From: Amycolatopsis thermophila
GTDB lineage: Bacteria; Actinomycetota; Actinomycetes; Mycobacteriales; Pseudonocardiaceae
Assembly (NCBI RefSeq): GCF_030814215.1
Contig: NZ_JAUSUT010000001.1
Coordinates: 3,720,001-3,784,000, forward strand
Reading direction: 5' to 3'
Length of the DNA: 64,000 bases
Positions within the stretch are counted from its first letter, which is position 1, and the number at the start of each line of letters is the position of its first letter. The translations under genes and the position numbers were made by a program. Under the pieces are notes generated by a model. That model saw only the letters and a program-made list of their open reading frames with translations. It did not search any database and had not been told where the DNA came from. This document shows positions 17,507 to 26,736 of the stretch, one piece after another.

Positions 17507-19135
17507 ATGCGTATGCCGCCCCACCTGTCCGAGCTTCCCGGCAAGCTGGCGGAGACCGCCCGCGGCCTGGAGGTCATGTGGCGCGCCGGGCTGGTCCCGT
17601 TCCCGCGCCTCGACGAGGGGCTGCGCAGTGTGCTGGCCACGCGCAGGGTCGGCCCGTTCGCCGCCGCGGCGCAGACCTCCGCGCGGCGTGATCCGGACGC
17701 GATCGGCATCGTCGACGAGCTCGGGCCGCTCACGTTCCGGGAGCTGGACCTCCGTTCGAACGCCCTCGCGCGCGCCTGGCGCGACCGCGGCGTCGAACCG
17801 GGAACCGTGATCGCTGCCCTGTGCCGCGACCACCGGGGTCTCGTGACGGTCATGATCGCCGCGGGCAAGGTCGGCGCGCGCCTGCTCCTGATGAACACCG
17901 GATTCGCGAAACCGCAGCTCACCGACGTCGCCGCGCGCGAGAAGGTCCAGGCGCTCGTCTACGACGAGGAGTTCACCGGCCTGCTCTCCGGCATCCCGGA
18001 CACCGTCGATCGCTACCTGGCCTGGGTGGACCACCCCGACCCCGACCACGGGATCCCCGTCCTCGACGAGCTCATCGCCAGCACCGACGACCGCCCCCTG
18101 CCGGCCCCACCGCGGCGCGGCGGGTTCGTCCTGCTCACCAGCGGCACCACCGGCACCCCGAAGGGCGCCCCGCGCGAGCGGACCTCCGTGCTGGCCACCG
18201 TCCAGTTCCTCGACCGCATCCCGTTGCGCGCGGGTGAAGCCACATTCCTCGGCGCGCCGATCTTCCACGGCACCGGCATCTCGCAGTTCATCCTGTCGTT
18301 CGCGCTCGGCTGCAAGGTCGTGCTGCGGCGCCGGTTCGACCCCGAGGCCACGCTGAAGGGTGTCGCCGAGCACCGGTGCACCGCGCTGGTCCTCGTGCCG
18401 ACCATGCTGCAGCGCATCGTCGACCTCGGGCCCGAGGTGCTGGCCAAGTACGACACGTCGTCGCTGCGGATCATCTTCGTCGCGGGCTCGGCCCTGTCAC
18501 CCGACCTGGGCAACCGGGCCACCAAGGCGTTCGGCGACGTCATCTACAACCTCTACGGCTCCACCGAGGTCGCCGTGGCCACCGTCGCCACCCCGGAGGA
18601 CTGGCGCAAGGCCCCCGGCACCGTGGGCCGCCCGCCGGTGACCTGCAGGGTCCACCTGTACGACGAGCAGGGCAACCGCATCACCGAGCCGCACGTGACC
18701 GGGCGCGTGTTCGTCGGCAGCGGCCTGTCCTTCGAGGGCTACACCGACGGCAGGCACAAGGAGGTCATCGACGGCCTGCTCTCCACCGGCGACGTCGGTC
18801 ACTTCGACGAGGACGGTCTGCTGTTCATCGACGGCCGCGACGACGAGATGATCGTCTCCGGCGGTGAGAACGTCTTCCCGGTCGAGGTGGAGAACCTGCT
18901 GGTCGAACACCCGGACGTGCTGGAGGCCGCGGTCATCGGCGTGCCGGACGACGACTTCGGCCAGCGCCTCAAGGCCATCGTCGTGACCACGAAGGACTCC
19001 AAGCTCGACGCCGACGCGGTCCGCCAGTACGTCAAGGGCAACCTCGCGCGCTACAAGGTCCCGCGCGACGTCGAGTTCGTCCCGGAGCTTCCCCGCAACG
19101 CGACCGGGAAGGTGCTGCGCAACAAGCTGAGCTGA
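17507..19135 (+). CDS. AMP-binding acyl-CoA synthetase (FadD-like)
   Basis: A 542-residue adenylate-forming enzyme. The phosphate-binding loop is LLTSGTTGTPKG, the acyl-adenylate motif is YGSTEVA, the hinge region is STGDVGHFDEDG then DGRDDEMIVSGGENVFP, and the C-terminal catalytic lysine lies in RNATGKVLR. It resembles mycobacterial FadD12-type long-chain fatty acyl-CoA or fatty-acyl-AMP ligases and would activate fatty acids with ATP and CoA. The ATG at 17507 is preferred over the one at 17492, because the GGAGG between them is correctly spaced for the former. Confidence 0.88.
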   Translation: MRMPPHLSELPGKLAETARGLEVMWRAGLVPFPRLDEGLRSVLATRRVGPFAAAAQTSARRDPDAIGIVDELGPLTFRELDLRSNALARAWRDRGVEPGTVIAALCRDHRGLVTVMIAAGKVGARLLLMNTGFAKPQLTDVAAREKVQALVYDEEFTGLLSGIPDTVDRYLAWVDHPDPDHGIPVLDELIASTDDRPLPAPPRRGGFVLLTSGTTGTPKGAPRERTSVLATVQFLDRIPLRAGEATFLGAPIFHGTGISQFILSFALGCKVVLRRRFDPEATLKGVAEHRCTALVLVPTMLQRIVDLGPEVLAKYDTSSLRIIFVAGSALSPDLGNRATKAFGDVIYNLYGSTEVAVATVATPEDWRKAPGTVGRPPVTCRVHLYDEQGNRITEPHVTGRVFVGSGLSFEGYTDGRHKEVIDGLLSTGDVGHFDEDGLLFIDGRDDEMIVSGGENVFPVEVENLLVEHPDVLEAAVIGVPDDDFGQRLKAIVVTTKDSKLDADAVRQYVKGNLARYKVPRDVEFVPELPRNATGKVLRNKLS

Positions 19136-19404
19136 CGGTCCACGGCGGAGGAGAACCGCCCGGTCGGCGCGCTGGCATGGTCGTCCTGGCCGCTCTCACC
19201 TGATCGGGGACCGCAAATCTACCGAGACGAGCCGTTCGGCGACGCGATCTGGCCGGTGGGCGCTCAAACCCCGCGATGCCGTGACGGTGCCGAGCCGGAT
19301 AGGCACTATGAGTGAGGACGCGGCATGCCGCGACATGCAGCGCGGCCCCCTGCTGCCACAGGGAGCCGCGTGGTTGTTGAGCATCCGGAGAGGGAGGCAA
19401 CAAC

Positions 19405-19764
19405 GTGACCACCGTACAGCCGCCGCGGGACACGTCGCAGGAACGGCACAGAATCGTGCTCGACGAACAGTTCTACGCCGCCCTCGACCCGGCCGCCGCG
19501 GACCCCCAACCGGCCCGTCGCCGCGGTGCGGGGCGGTGGCGTTTCCTGAACCGGTCCGCGGAGAGCTGGGTGCGGGTGTGGCACGTCGTGCTGCTGGGGA
19601 TGACGGCGGTGTCGGCGCTGGCGATGATCACGTTCGCCCTGATGAAGGCGATCCCGTCGACGGCGCTGTGCATGCTCGCGCTCGTCGCCGTGAAGATCGC
19701 CGACCACTGGAACTCCCGACGGGTGAGCGTCCAGTCGCGCGCGTCCGCCCGGCGAGCCCGCTGA
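19405..19764 (+). CDS. Small two-helix membrane protein, unknown function
   Basis: A 119-residue protein starting at GTG, behind a purine-rich GGAGAGGGAGG site. After a charged, proline-rich cytoplasmic N-terminus it has two hydrophobic helices (VWHVVLLGMTAVSALAMITF about 59-78, and IPSTALCMLALVAVKIA about 83-99) and a basic tail. No family motif is recognised. It converges with the XRE regulator gene with a 10-bp gap. Confidence 0.6.
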   Translation: MTTVQPPRDTSQERHRIVLDEQFYAALDPAAADPQPARRRGAGRWRFLNRSAESWVRVWHVVLLGMTAVSALAMITFALMKAIPSTALCMLALVAVKIADHWNSRRVSVQSRASARRAR

Positions 19765-19774
19765 CCGACGCCGG

Positions 19775-20680
19775 TCACTCCCAGGAGATGCCGAACACCC
19801 CGGGCCCGTAGTCCAGCGCCACCGCGTGCACCCCGCCCGCGGTGTCGAGGTGCAGTTCGCGACGCTCCTCGCTCTCGGCGTTGCCCCGGCGCGCGTACTG
19901 CCAGCACCCGCGCAGCGCGTCGGCCTCGTCGAAGCGGATCTCCAGCAGGTACTCGCGGATGGGGCGGCGGAACTCGCGGTAGTAGGTGTTCTCGCAGTCC
20001 GGGTAGGGCGGCCCGCTGTTGGTCAGCGTGTACTCGATCAGGCACGTCTCGCCGCGGTTGATCGGGCGGTCGAACAGCAGCTCGGCGACGGTCAGGCCGT
20101 GCTCGGGGTCGATCTCGACCCGACCGCTCCGGCAGTTGCGCAGCTCGTGCAGCGTCGGGGCGGGGGCGCCACCGTGGTCGTAGACCAGGATCCACCGGTC
20201 CTGCTGGTCGGCCGTCGCCTGGAACACCGACCGCGTGGTCAGCGACCGCTGGCGTCCGCCGGCCGCGATCTCGCACCGGTCGTGCAGGTTCAGCAGGTTC
20301 AGGCGGTGCTGCTGCTCGAGCGCGTGCGGCGCGCCGACCCGCTCCAGCAGCAGGCGTAGCGCCTCCATCGGGAACTGCACGACCCCGTCGGCCTGTCGCC
20401 GGGACGGCAGCCCGCGTGGCCGGGGCGGCGGGAGCAGCGACAACAGCTCGCCGCGCTGCAGGCCGAGGACGTCTTCGAGGACGCGGACGGCCGAGATCGA
20501 ACTCTGCCGCTCCGGCTGCCGCTTCCCGGACTGCCAGTAGCTCAGGGCGGTGACGCTGATCGGCACCCCGCCGGCCTGCAGGCGCGCCTGGATGCGGTCG
20601 AGGCTCAGCCCGCTACGGGCGATCGCGGAGCGGAGGGTCTTGGCGAACGGGCTCGGCACCGCGCGCTCGGACGTGGACAC
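19775..20680 (-). CDS. XRE-family helix-turn-helix regulator
   Basis: A 301-residue protein with an N-terminal HTH_3-type domain (residues about 12-62, including LSLDRIQARLQAGGVPISVTALSYWQSGKRQP split over the recognition helix). A large C-terminal domain without known motifs follows. That domain is rich in aromatic and charged residues (DCENTYYREFRRPIREY, about 220-236) and looks like a beta-rich ligand-sensing fold. Proteins of this layout are frequent in Pseudonocardiales and are usually uncharacterised. A long-spaced inverted repeat overlaps its leader and suggests autoregulation. Confidence 0.75.
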   Translation of the reverse strand: MSTSERAVPSPFAKTLRSAIARSGLSLDRIQARLQAGGVPISVTALSYWQSGKRQPERQSSISAVRVLEDVLGLQRGELLSLLPPPRPRGLPSRRQADGVVQFPMEALRLLLERVGAPHALEQQHRLNLLNLHDRCEIAAGGRQRSLTTRSVFQATADQQDRWILVYDHGGAPAPTLHELRNCRSGRVEIDPEHGLTVAELLFDRPINRGETCLIEYTLTNSGPPYPDCENTYYREFRRPIREYLLEIRFDEADALRGCWQYARRGNAESEERRELHLDTAGGVHAVALDYGPGVFGISWE

Positions 20681-20681
20681 C

Positions 20682-20724
20682 TGCTACCACCTGGAAATCG
20701 ACTTCGCCACCGCCGATGGTAGCA
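20682..20724. promoter_or_regulatory. Inverted repeat over the XRE leader
   Basis: TGCTACCA (20682-20689) and its exact complement TGGTAGCA (20717-20724) are separated by 27 bp. The first arm covers the ribosome-binding region of the XRE gene, two bases from the GTG start. It could be an operator or an mRNA stem. Confidence 0.4.
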
Positions 20725-21494
20725 GTCAGTGACCTCTACCCGTAGGAGAATGGCGATCAAGGTGTCACCCTTTCAGGTGGATCTTCCATAACTCGTCCAG
20801 GCGAGTACTGGTAACTGTGGATCGTGGTCCTCCTCGCGGGGCACGAACCTTGACTTGACCTGGGGATTTGTGGGTACAGGGTCGTGAGCGTGTGGGCGGG
20901 CCGCGAGGCTGTATGGATATCGGGCTGCCGGGTCGAGCGCTGCCAAGATCACCCGATCGGGTGTGGACTACGTCGCGCTCTCGGCTCACCGAGGAGACCG
21001 AGATCGACCGGAGCCTCTCTTGGTCTCAAACCGCCCAAGCTCGATACGCAGATCGCAGATACCTTCACCGATGATCGGTGTACGGCCGCGTTTGAAGCAT
21101 GTCAGGGTTACATTGCGGACCCGCGGGACGAAGTTGTCGAGATGATGGTGCGGACCCGGAACTGGATGGCCACGAATTTTGACGAATCTCAATCTTCGCA
21201 CCGAGACTGCCGTGATTTCCGGCCGAAGAACCGCGCCGAGTGCCCTAACGGCGTGAACCGCGCGATTTTTCCGGCGCGACCTGGTGGGCCCAGTTGGCTA
21301 ACACCGACGGGTTCGCCGCATCGGAGTAGCTGTTGGCGCCGCATGACGAGTGGGTTGCGCGCTTCCGCCTCACGCCGGGGCCAGGCGTGCTCGGCCGAGG
21401 GGCGAGGACACTGCCACTTCGTGCCGACGGTATGTGCGGAATCTGCTATCGTGCGTGCCGTAAGACTCAGCGCACCGGGGGGAGCGGTCGAACC
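20725..21494. other. Gene-poor, lower-GC stretch
   Basis: About 770 bp with visibly more A and T than the flanks and unlike codon use. Several open frames of 60-200 codons occur on both strands but none has a ribosome site plus a recognisable product. One plus-strand segment (reading FEACQGYIADPRDEVVEMMV near 21091-21150) looks protein-like, but it has no sensible start. Probably eroded acquired DNA. Confidence 0.5.
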
Positions 21495-21920
21495 ATGACA
21501 GACTGGACCGGTGCGGGTCTGGCCAGCGCCTTGGGCGATCGGGAACAGATCAAAGCGATGGGAGACCAAGCGCGGCGATTACTGGCCGACGCCAAGTCCC
21601 GCGGCTGGGCAGTGGATGAAGAGACTGGGACGCATCTTCGCAACGCGATCACGCAAGCCGAGGACCGACTCTCGCGAATTTCGCTCAACATCGAGCGATT
21701 GCGCCGCAAACCCAAGTTTGGGAATGACGACTATGCTCAACGGGCCGCGGCGCATTTTCAGGCAGCTATGGACTCCGATGATCGGTCACTAATTCCGGTC
21801 TATCAGACGGTTTTGGAAAACCTGAAGCCCGTCAGAGAAGCGCTCGACATCGCTATGAGTAAGTATGACGCGTCGAATGATTCGGCGACGCAGTACCTTG
21901 GCAAACCCAAAGAGGACTGA
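21495..21920 (+). CDS. Helical hypothetical protein paired with a DUF3558 lipoprotein
   Basis: A 141-residue cytosolic-looking protein starting at ATG. It is almost wholly helical with a heptad-like middle (HLRNAITQAEDRLSRISLNIERLRR, split near residues 50-75). There is no signal peptide, no WXG motif and no cysteine. Its stop codon directly abuts the GTG of the DUF3558 lipoprotein, so the two are translationally linked. In Pseudonocardiales, DUF3558 lipoproteins commonly accompany small helical proteins and type VII secretion-related genes; that role here is an inference. Codon use is less GC-rich than in neighbouring genes. Confidence 0.65.
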   Translation: MTDWTGAGLASALGDREQIKAMGDQARRLLADAKSRGWAVDEETGTHLRNAITQAEDRLSRISLNIERLRRKPKFGNDDYAQRAAAHFQAAMDSDDRSLIPVYQTVLENLKPVREALDIAMSKYDASNDSATQYLGKPKED

Positions 21921-22448
21921 GTGTTGCAAATCAGTACGCGAGGCGGCTTTGTGGTAACTTCGTCCGCAATTCTCGCCGCGGTAGTGGTCGGATGCACGTC
22001 CACGGTGCAAGGCACACCTTCACCCGCGACAAGCGGGACACCGACGTCGGCGAGCGCCGTTGATCCGTTTGTCGGTTTGGTCGCGTGTCAGGTGCTCGAC
22101 CAACTCAATGCCGGACAAGGTTTCAACCCCGGTGACAATATCAGCCATCGCAACGAGTGCACGGCAACGAAACCTGGTATCGGTAGTAATGGACTGGCAC
22201 TCGATCCTGTGCAAGGGCTGGCCGAATTCCGCGAAACCGATCCGGGTGCGACTGAAACGACCGTCAACGGCCGGAAGGCGTTGGAGGTGCAGAACGCCCT
22301 CGGATGCACCGTCGCATTCGAGGTGAAAGAGCACGCCCGTGTCCTCGCTCAGATGGCAATGTCCCAGCCCGAGAACAATTCGCAGGCATGTCCGCTGGCG
22401 CGAAACCTGGCGGACCGGGTGGAGGCGTTGCTACCGAGGATACGGTGA
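21921..22448 (+). CDS. DUF3558 family lipoprotein
   Basis: A 175-residue exported lipoprotein. A hydrophobic signal (VVTSSAILAAVVVGC) ends in a lipobox with C25, followed by a Thr/Ser/Pro linker. The globular part from about 50 has the DUF3558 layout: DPFVGLVACQVLDQL, a central CTATK segment, and late cysteines LGCTVAFEV and ACPLARNLADRVEALLPRI. The four cysteines of the mature domain can pair into two disulfides outside the membrane. The GTG start follows the upstream stop with no gap, and AGAGGA precedes it. DUF3558 function is unknown; mycobacterial relatives are surface lipoproteins. Confidence 0.8.
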   Translation: MLQISTRGGFVVTSSAILAAVVVGCTSTVQGTPSPATSGTPTSASAVDPFVGLVACQVLDQLNAGQGFNPGDNISHRNECTATKPGIGSNGLALDPVQGLAEFRETDPGATETTVNGRKALEVQNALGCTVAFEVKEHARVLAQMAMSQPENNSQACPLARNLADRVEALLPRIR

Positions 22449-22895
22449 TTGATCTCCGGGCAATGGGGGCCCGGTGCGCCTCGTATGGCCGGAGGGGTAC
22501 TCCAGGCTCCGGGGAGACCTCACGGTCGGTCGAATCCGCCTTCCTTTCCCGCTGCCGTTCGCCGGTGACCCCACGTGTTTCCGCATCAAAAGCTCTCTAC
22601 GAGCACATCAAGAAGTTGTGCGAATGGTCCGGCCTGGGGTGATTACAGCAGGTGCATCCGGAGCGGCTGTAACTCTCATGTGGGTGAAACGCGCAGTGTC
22701 GGATCATCTTCCGGAAGTAGAGGATGCCTGCTGGTAAGCCGTTGCGCCCGGTGATCTCACCTTCCCCGTTGCCGCTGGTCAGAGTGCTGTGAGGCAAGTC
22801 GCCGGCTGGTTGGTAACTGTGAATCGTTGCCCCCGCTCTGGCCGCGGGATTACCTGTGTTCGAACCACCCGGTCGGGGAGAGGAGAGGGCGGTCC
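22449..22895. other. Non-coding interval after the DUF3558 gene
   Basis: About 450 bp with no supported gene. TGGTAACTGTGAATCGT at 22811-22827 differs by one base from 20809-20825, so a weak direct repeat brackets the lower-GC island. The last 30 bases contain a GAGAGGAGAG purine run feeding the start of the subtilase pseudogene. Confidence 0.45.
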
Positions 22896-23546
22896 ATGCG
22901 GATGCGCGCGATGTGGCCCGCGGCGACGCCGGCCTGTGCCGGTCCCGCGCGGGCCCGGGAGGGGCAGGTGCTGGAAGCCGGCACGCCGGGATCGGTCGCG
23001 GGCAGCTGCCTCGTGGTCCTCCAGCAGACCGCCACCTCGCGGGCGGACGACCTCGCCGGCCGCTACGTCGCCGCCGCGACGCGCGGGACCCGCTGTCGTG
23101 GGGGCTGGACCGGATCGACCAGGCGAGCCCGCCGCTCGGCTCGTGCTACAGCCACGCCACCACCGCGGCCACCGTCACTCGACGACGCCGTCCGCGGCGC
23201 GATCGCCAAGGGCGTCAACTCCGCTATCCCCGCCGCTAACGAGGGCACCGACGCCGGCAACGATTCCCCGGCGCGGGTCACCGAGGCGATCACCGTCGCG
23301 GCCAGCGATGATCTGGACCGGCTGGCCGCCTTCCCCCACTACGGCAGCGTCGTCGACCTGTACGCGCCGGGCGTGGACACTACCCCGCACGTCGCCGGCG
23401 CCGCCGCGACGCGCACGTCCGGCGCCGGGCACCCGGGCGCGAGCCCAGCACAGGTGTCCGACGCCCTGGTCAACGCGGCCATCCCGGGCAAGATCAGCAA
23501 CGCAACCGCGGGTACGCCCAACCGTCTCCTGTTCGCCGCTGGCTAG
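22896..23546 (+). pseudogene. Broken S8 (subtilisin-like) serine protease
   Basis: Pieces of a secreted subtilase occur in order but damaged. A propeptide-like segment (GSVAGSCLVVLQQTATSRADDLAGRYVAA, split) lies in one frame. WGLDRIDQASPPLG follows in another frame near 23100-23140. DDAVRGAIAKGVNSAIPAANEG and SVVDLYAPGVD...TPHVAGAAA to LLFAAG are back in the first frame. The regions that should carry the catalytic Asp (DTG) and His (HGTH) are missing. The GTSMA serine motif is deleted, so APGVD runs straight into TPHVAG. At least two frameshifts and three deletions make an inactive relic. An intact ancestor would be about 400 residues. Confidence 0.8.
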
Positions 23547-23581
23547 GCTGCGGGCGGGGACGGCGAGCGAAAGGACGGCCG

Positions 23582-24244
23582 ATGGGTGCCATCTACCTGA
23601 TCCGGCACGGCCAGGCCTCCTTCGGGGCGGCCGACTACGACAAGCTGTCCGGCACCGGGGTCGAACAGGGTTCGGTGGTAGGGGCGGAGTTGCTGCGCCG
23701 CAAGATCCGGTTCACCGAGGGACGGACCGGGTCGATGGCCCGTCAGCGCGCCACCGCCGACCTCGTCCTGGACTGGCTCGGCGCGGACGCCGTGGCCAAG
23801 GAGGACCCGCGCTGGAACGAGTACGACCACGTCGACATCGTCGCCCGGCACGGCGGCGGGGTGCCGCAGCAGGCGGGCGATCCGCGGGGCTACCAGGAGG
23901 TGCTCGACGCGTCGCTGGCCGCGTGGGTCCGCGCCGGTGAGACCGGTCCGTGCGCGGAGACGTGGCCGGCGTTCGCCGAGCGGGTGCGCAGTGCGCTGGC
24001 CGACCTGGTCGCCGTGCTGCGCAAGGGCGAGAGCGCGGTGGTGTTCACCTCCGGCGGGGTCATCGGCACGCTCGCCGGGCACCTGCTCGGCAACCCGGAG
24101 ATGGGGTTGCTGCAGCTCAACCGGGTGACGGTGAACGGCGGGATCACCAAGCTGGTGTCCGGGCGCGGCGGGGTCACGCTGGTGTCGTTCAACGAGCACG
24201 CGCACTTCGAAGGCCGCGCGGCCCGGCTGCTCACCTACCGCTGA
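23582..24244 (+). CDS. Histidine phosphatase family protein
   Basis: A 220-residue phosphoglycerate-mutase-like protein. The catalytic LIRHGQA puts the phospho-accepting His at 9. A second conserved arginine lies in SMARQRATADLVLDWL, and the acid/base GVIGTLAGHLLG region carries the second His. Members hydrolyse phosphate esters of sugars, nucleotides or vitamins; the substrate is unknown. The gene's end overlaps the convergent TetR gene by 14 bp. It lies 36 bp downstream of the subtilase pseudogene. Confidence 0.85.
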   Translation: MGAIYLIRHGQASFGAADYDKLSGTGVEQGSVVGAELLRRKIRFTEGRTGSMARQRATADLVLDWLGADAVAKEDPRWNEYDHVDIVARHGGGVPQQAGDPRGYQEVLDASLAAWVRAGETGPCAETWPAFAERVRSALADLVAVLRKGESAVVFTSGGVIGTLAGHLLGNPEMGLLQLNRVTVNGGITKLVSGRGGVTLVSFNEHAHFEGRAARLLTYR

Positions 24245-24875
24245 CCGCGGGGAAGACGTCCTCGATCAACGTCACCAGCGACCGGGACAGCAGGGTGTGG
24301 ACCTGCTCGCGGTCGAGGTCGCCGCGCAGCAGCCACTCGCGGCCGGCGGCCTTGACCATGCCGCCGTAGGCGCGGACGAGGGCGTTGAACGTCTCGGCGT
24401 GGGCGGTGTCGACCTTGACGCCGAGGGCCTCCAGCACGCGTGCCGCCGAACGCCGTTCGGCTTCGACGAGGATCTGCTCGACCTCCGGATCGCTGCCGAG
24501 CCCCTCCGGCGCGGTCGCCACCAGCCACGTCCGGCCCTGTTTCGTGACGAGCGTCAGGAACCAGTCGACGGCGACCCGGACTTTCTCCTCGAGGGGCCCG
24601 TCGGTGATGACGTCGAGCGCGGCGCCGGGAATCGTGACCGTTCGGCGCAGCACGGCCAGGTAGAGCTGCCGCTTGGTGCCGAAGTAGTGGTTGATCAGCC
24701 CGCGGGCGACCCCCGCCGACGCGGCGATGTCTGATGTGGACACCTCCGCGTAGGGGCGCTCGCCGAACAGCCGGGCCGCGCAGGTGAAGATCTGTTCCCT
24801 GCGTTCGTCCGGTTCGAGTCTTCGCCACCGGGGCTCGGAGTCCGACGTCATGGGCGACATGCTGGCACGGGTCAC
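24231..24875 (-). CDS. TetR-family transcriptional regulator
   Basis: A 214-residue regulator. The helix-turn-helix reads FGERPYAEVSTSDIAAS, then AGVARGLINHYFGTKRQLYLAVL (residues about 37-75, split). An all-helical ligand domain follows to the end. In-frame ATGs at codons 1, 6 and 9 leave the exact start open. There is no obvious divergent target: the upstream neighbour is a same-strand LacI gene, so the regulator may act on itself or elsewhere. Confidence 0.85.
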   Translation of the reverse strand: MTRASMSPMTSDSEPRWRRLEPDERREQIFTCAARLFGERPYAEVSTSDIAASAGVARGLINHYFGTKRQLYLAVLRRTVTIPGAALDVITDGPLEEKVRVAVDWFLTLVTKQGRTWLVATAPEGLGSDPEVEQILVEAERRSAARVLEALGVKVDTAHAETFNALVRAYGGMVKAAGREWLLRGDLDREQVHTLLSRSLVTLIEDVFPAVSGR

Positions 24876-25041
24876 CCTGCGGAGTTGTTCTTTTCCGACA
24901 AGTCGGCGACTACGTCATTCGATCGGAGGCACGTGTCGAGGGCGTCGTCGGCTGCGCGGGGTCGCCAGAGCATGCGCGACCCACCTCCGGCGCCCTCACG
25001 CCACCTACGAACAACCCGCCGCCGCTCCCGAGCAGCTCCAC

Positions 25042-26097
25042 CTACCGGCGCCGTCGCCGCCGCGGCTTCGCCGTGCTCTCGCGCAGCAGGACCTCCCCGG
25101 CCAGCCTCCGGACGCGGCCCCGCGCACCACCGCCGCCGGCGCTCGTGTCCAGCGCCAGCTCCATCGCCTCCTCGCCGAGCCGTTCCAGCGGCAACGCCAC
25201 CGTGGTCAACGGCGGAGTCAGGTCCCGGACCAGCGGCACGTCGTCGAAACCGGTGACCGACACGTCGTCGGGCACGGACACCCCCGCCGTGCGCAGCGCG
25301 GCCACCACGCCGACCGCCATCACATCCGACGCGGTCAGCACGCACGTGGCCTTGTGACCGGCGTCCAGCAGCTCCTCCGCCGCCCGAAACCCGCCGTCCC
25401 GGTCGAACGAGCCCTCGAAGACGTCCCGTTCGGACAGTTCGACCCCCAGTCCGGCCAGTCCGTCGCGGAACCCGGCGACCCGGTCGGCCACTGTGGTCAG
25501 TCGCGCCGGGCCCGCGACCACCGCGAACCTCCGGTGGCCCAGCCGGTGCATCGCCTCGGCCATCGCCCGCGCGCCCGCCCGGTTCTCCGGCGCCACCGTG
25601 TCCGCCTTGAGCGACCGGTGCCGCGTCACCACGGCCACCCGTCCACCACCCCGCCGGTACGGGTCCAGCTCCGCGGCCATCGCCCGCTCCCAGGCCCGGT
25701 CCTCGAACGCCGAACCGGTCAGCACGATCGCCGACGCCCGCTGAGCCCGCAGCGTCGACACGTACGCCAGCTCCCTGTCCGGATCCGCGAACGTGCCGGC
25801 GAGCATCACGAGCAGGCCGTTGCGGTCGGCCACCCGCATCACTCCGCGGGTGACGGCGGCGAAGTAGGGATCACTGATGTCGTGGCAGATCACGCCCACC
25901 GTCCTGCGCGAAGCCCCGGCAAGCGCTTGCGCGTGCGCGTTGGGCGTGTAGGCCAGCTCCGCGGCGGCGGCCAGCACCCGGTCCCGCAGGTCGTCGCGCA
26001 CTCTCGTGGTGCCGTTGAGCGCGCGGGACGCCGTCGCGAGCGAGACCTCCGCGGTCCTCGCCACGTCCTCGAGCGTCACATGTGGCCGGTCGCTCAT
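25042..26097 (-). CDS. LacI-family transcriptional regulator
   Basis: A 351-residue repressor. The N-terminal LacI HTH is VTLEDVARTAEVSLATASRALNG (residues 7-29, split), with the hinge YTPNAHAQALAG. A periplasmic-binding-protein-like sugar domain follows, ending in VSVTGFDDVPLVRDLTPPLTTV, a segment typical of the family. The basic tail KPRRRRRR is unusual. The ATG at 26097 is chosen over an upstream start because GGGAGGGACG precedes it. No sugar operon is adjacent, so the regulon is unknown. Confidence 0.88.
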   Translation of the reverse strand: MSDRPHVTLEDVARTAEVSLATASRALNGTTRVRDDLRDRVLAAAAELAYTPNAHAQALAGASRRTVGVICHDISDPYFAAVTRGVMRVADRNGLLVMLAGTFADPDRELAYVSTLRAQRASAIVLTGSAFEDRAWERAMAAELDPYRRGGGRVAVVTRHRSLKADTVAPENRAGARAMAEAMHRLGHRRFAVVAGPARLTTVADRVAGFRDGLAGLGVELSERDVFEGSFDRDGGFRAAEELLDAGHKATCVLTASDVMAVGVVAALRTAGVSVPDDVSVTGFDDVPLVRDLTPPLTTVALPLERLGEEAMELALDTSAGGGGARGRVRRLAGEVLLRESTAKPRRRRRR

Positions 26098-26266
26098 CGT
26101 CCCTCCCGCGGTCGGCGTTGGGCCGAATTCTAGGTTGAATTCCGGCTTTTGCCTGGTCAGGACCACCCGAGCGAGTGGCAGTCACCGAAAGTGTCGAAGG
26201 AAATACCGACGGCCTCCTCCGCGTTGGGCCCCTACGGAGACGTCTGTGCCCACGAAAGGAGCGCGC

Positions 26267-26671
26267 ATGCTGTTCGGCGATGAACACGTCCGCCGGTACG
26301 AGGAGACCGATGGTGAAGTCGGTCACGACTGGGAGAAGGGCGCCCCGATCCTGATCCTCACCACCACCGGCCGCAAGACCGGGCAGGAGCGCAAGTTCGC
26401 CCTGATCTACCAGGAGCACGAGGGCGCGTACGTGATCGTCGCGTCCAAGGGCGGCGCGCCCCAGCACCCCGGCTGGTACCTCAACCTCCAGGCCCACCCC
26501 GAGGTCAAGGTGCAGGTCAAGGCCGACAAGTTCACCGCCAAGGCCCGCACCGCCACCGACGCCGAGCGCGAGGTGCTGTGGCCGAAGATGGTGCGGGTGT
26601 GGCCGGACTACGACGAGTACCAGAAGAAGACCGACCGGAAGATCCCCGTCGTGATCCTCGAGAGGTCCTGA
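26267..26671 (+). CDS. Deazaflavin (F420)-dependent nitroreductase-family protein
   Basis: A 134-residue split-barrel protein of the Ddn/FDOR-A group. ILILTTTGRKTGQERKFAL and VIVASKGGAPQHPGWYLNL are the F420-binding signatures, and HPEVKVQV closes the barrel. Such enzymes use reduced F420 to reduce quinones, nitro compounds or coumarins. The ATG at 26267 has AAAGGAG nine bases upstream. Confidence 0.9.
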   Translation: MLFGDEHVRRYEETDGEVGHDWEKGAPILILTTTGRKTGQERKFALIYQEHEGAYVIVASKGGAPQHPGWYLNLQAHPEVKVQVKADKFTAKARTATDAEREVLWPKMVRVWPDYDEYQKKTDRKIPVVILERS

Positions 26672-26736
26672 TCACGGCCGGTCGCGGGGCCGGAGCACCC
26701 ACGACCGGCCCCTCCGGGAGGGCATAGGGTGGCGGT

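Noticed and set aside
21495-21920. WXG100/ESX substrate
   Set aside because: The protein is helical and small but has no WXG motif or YxxxD/E tail, and its length exceeds the family.
20809-22827. att sites of a mobile island
   Set aside because: The 17-base near-repeat (one mismatch) is not in a tRNA, has no integrase between its copies, and matches this short are expected by chance in 64 kb; mentioned only as a weak hint.
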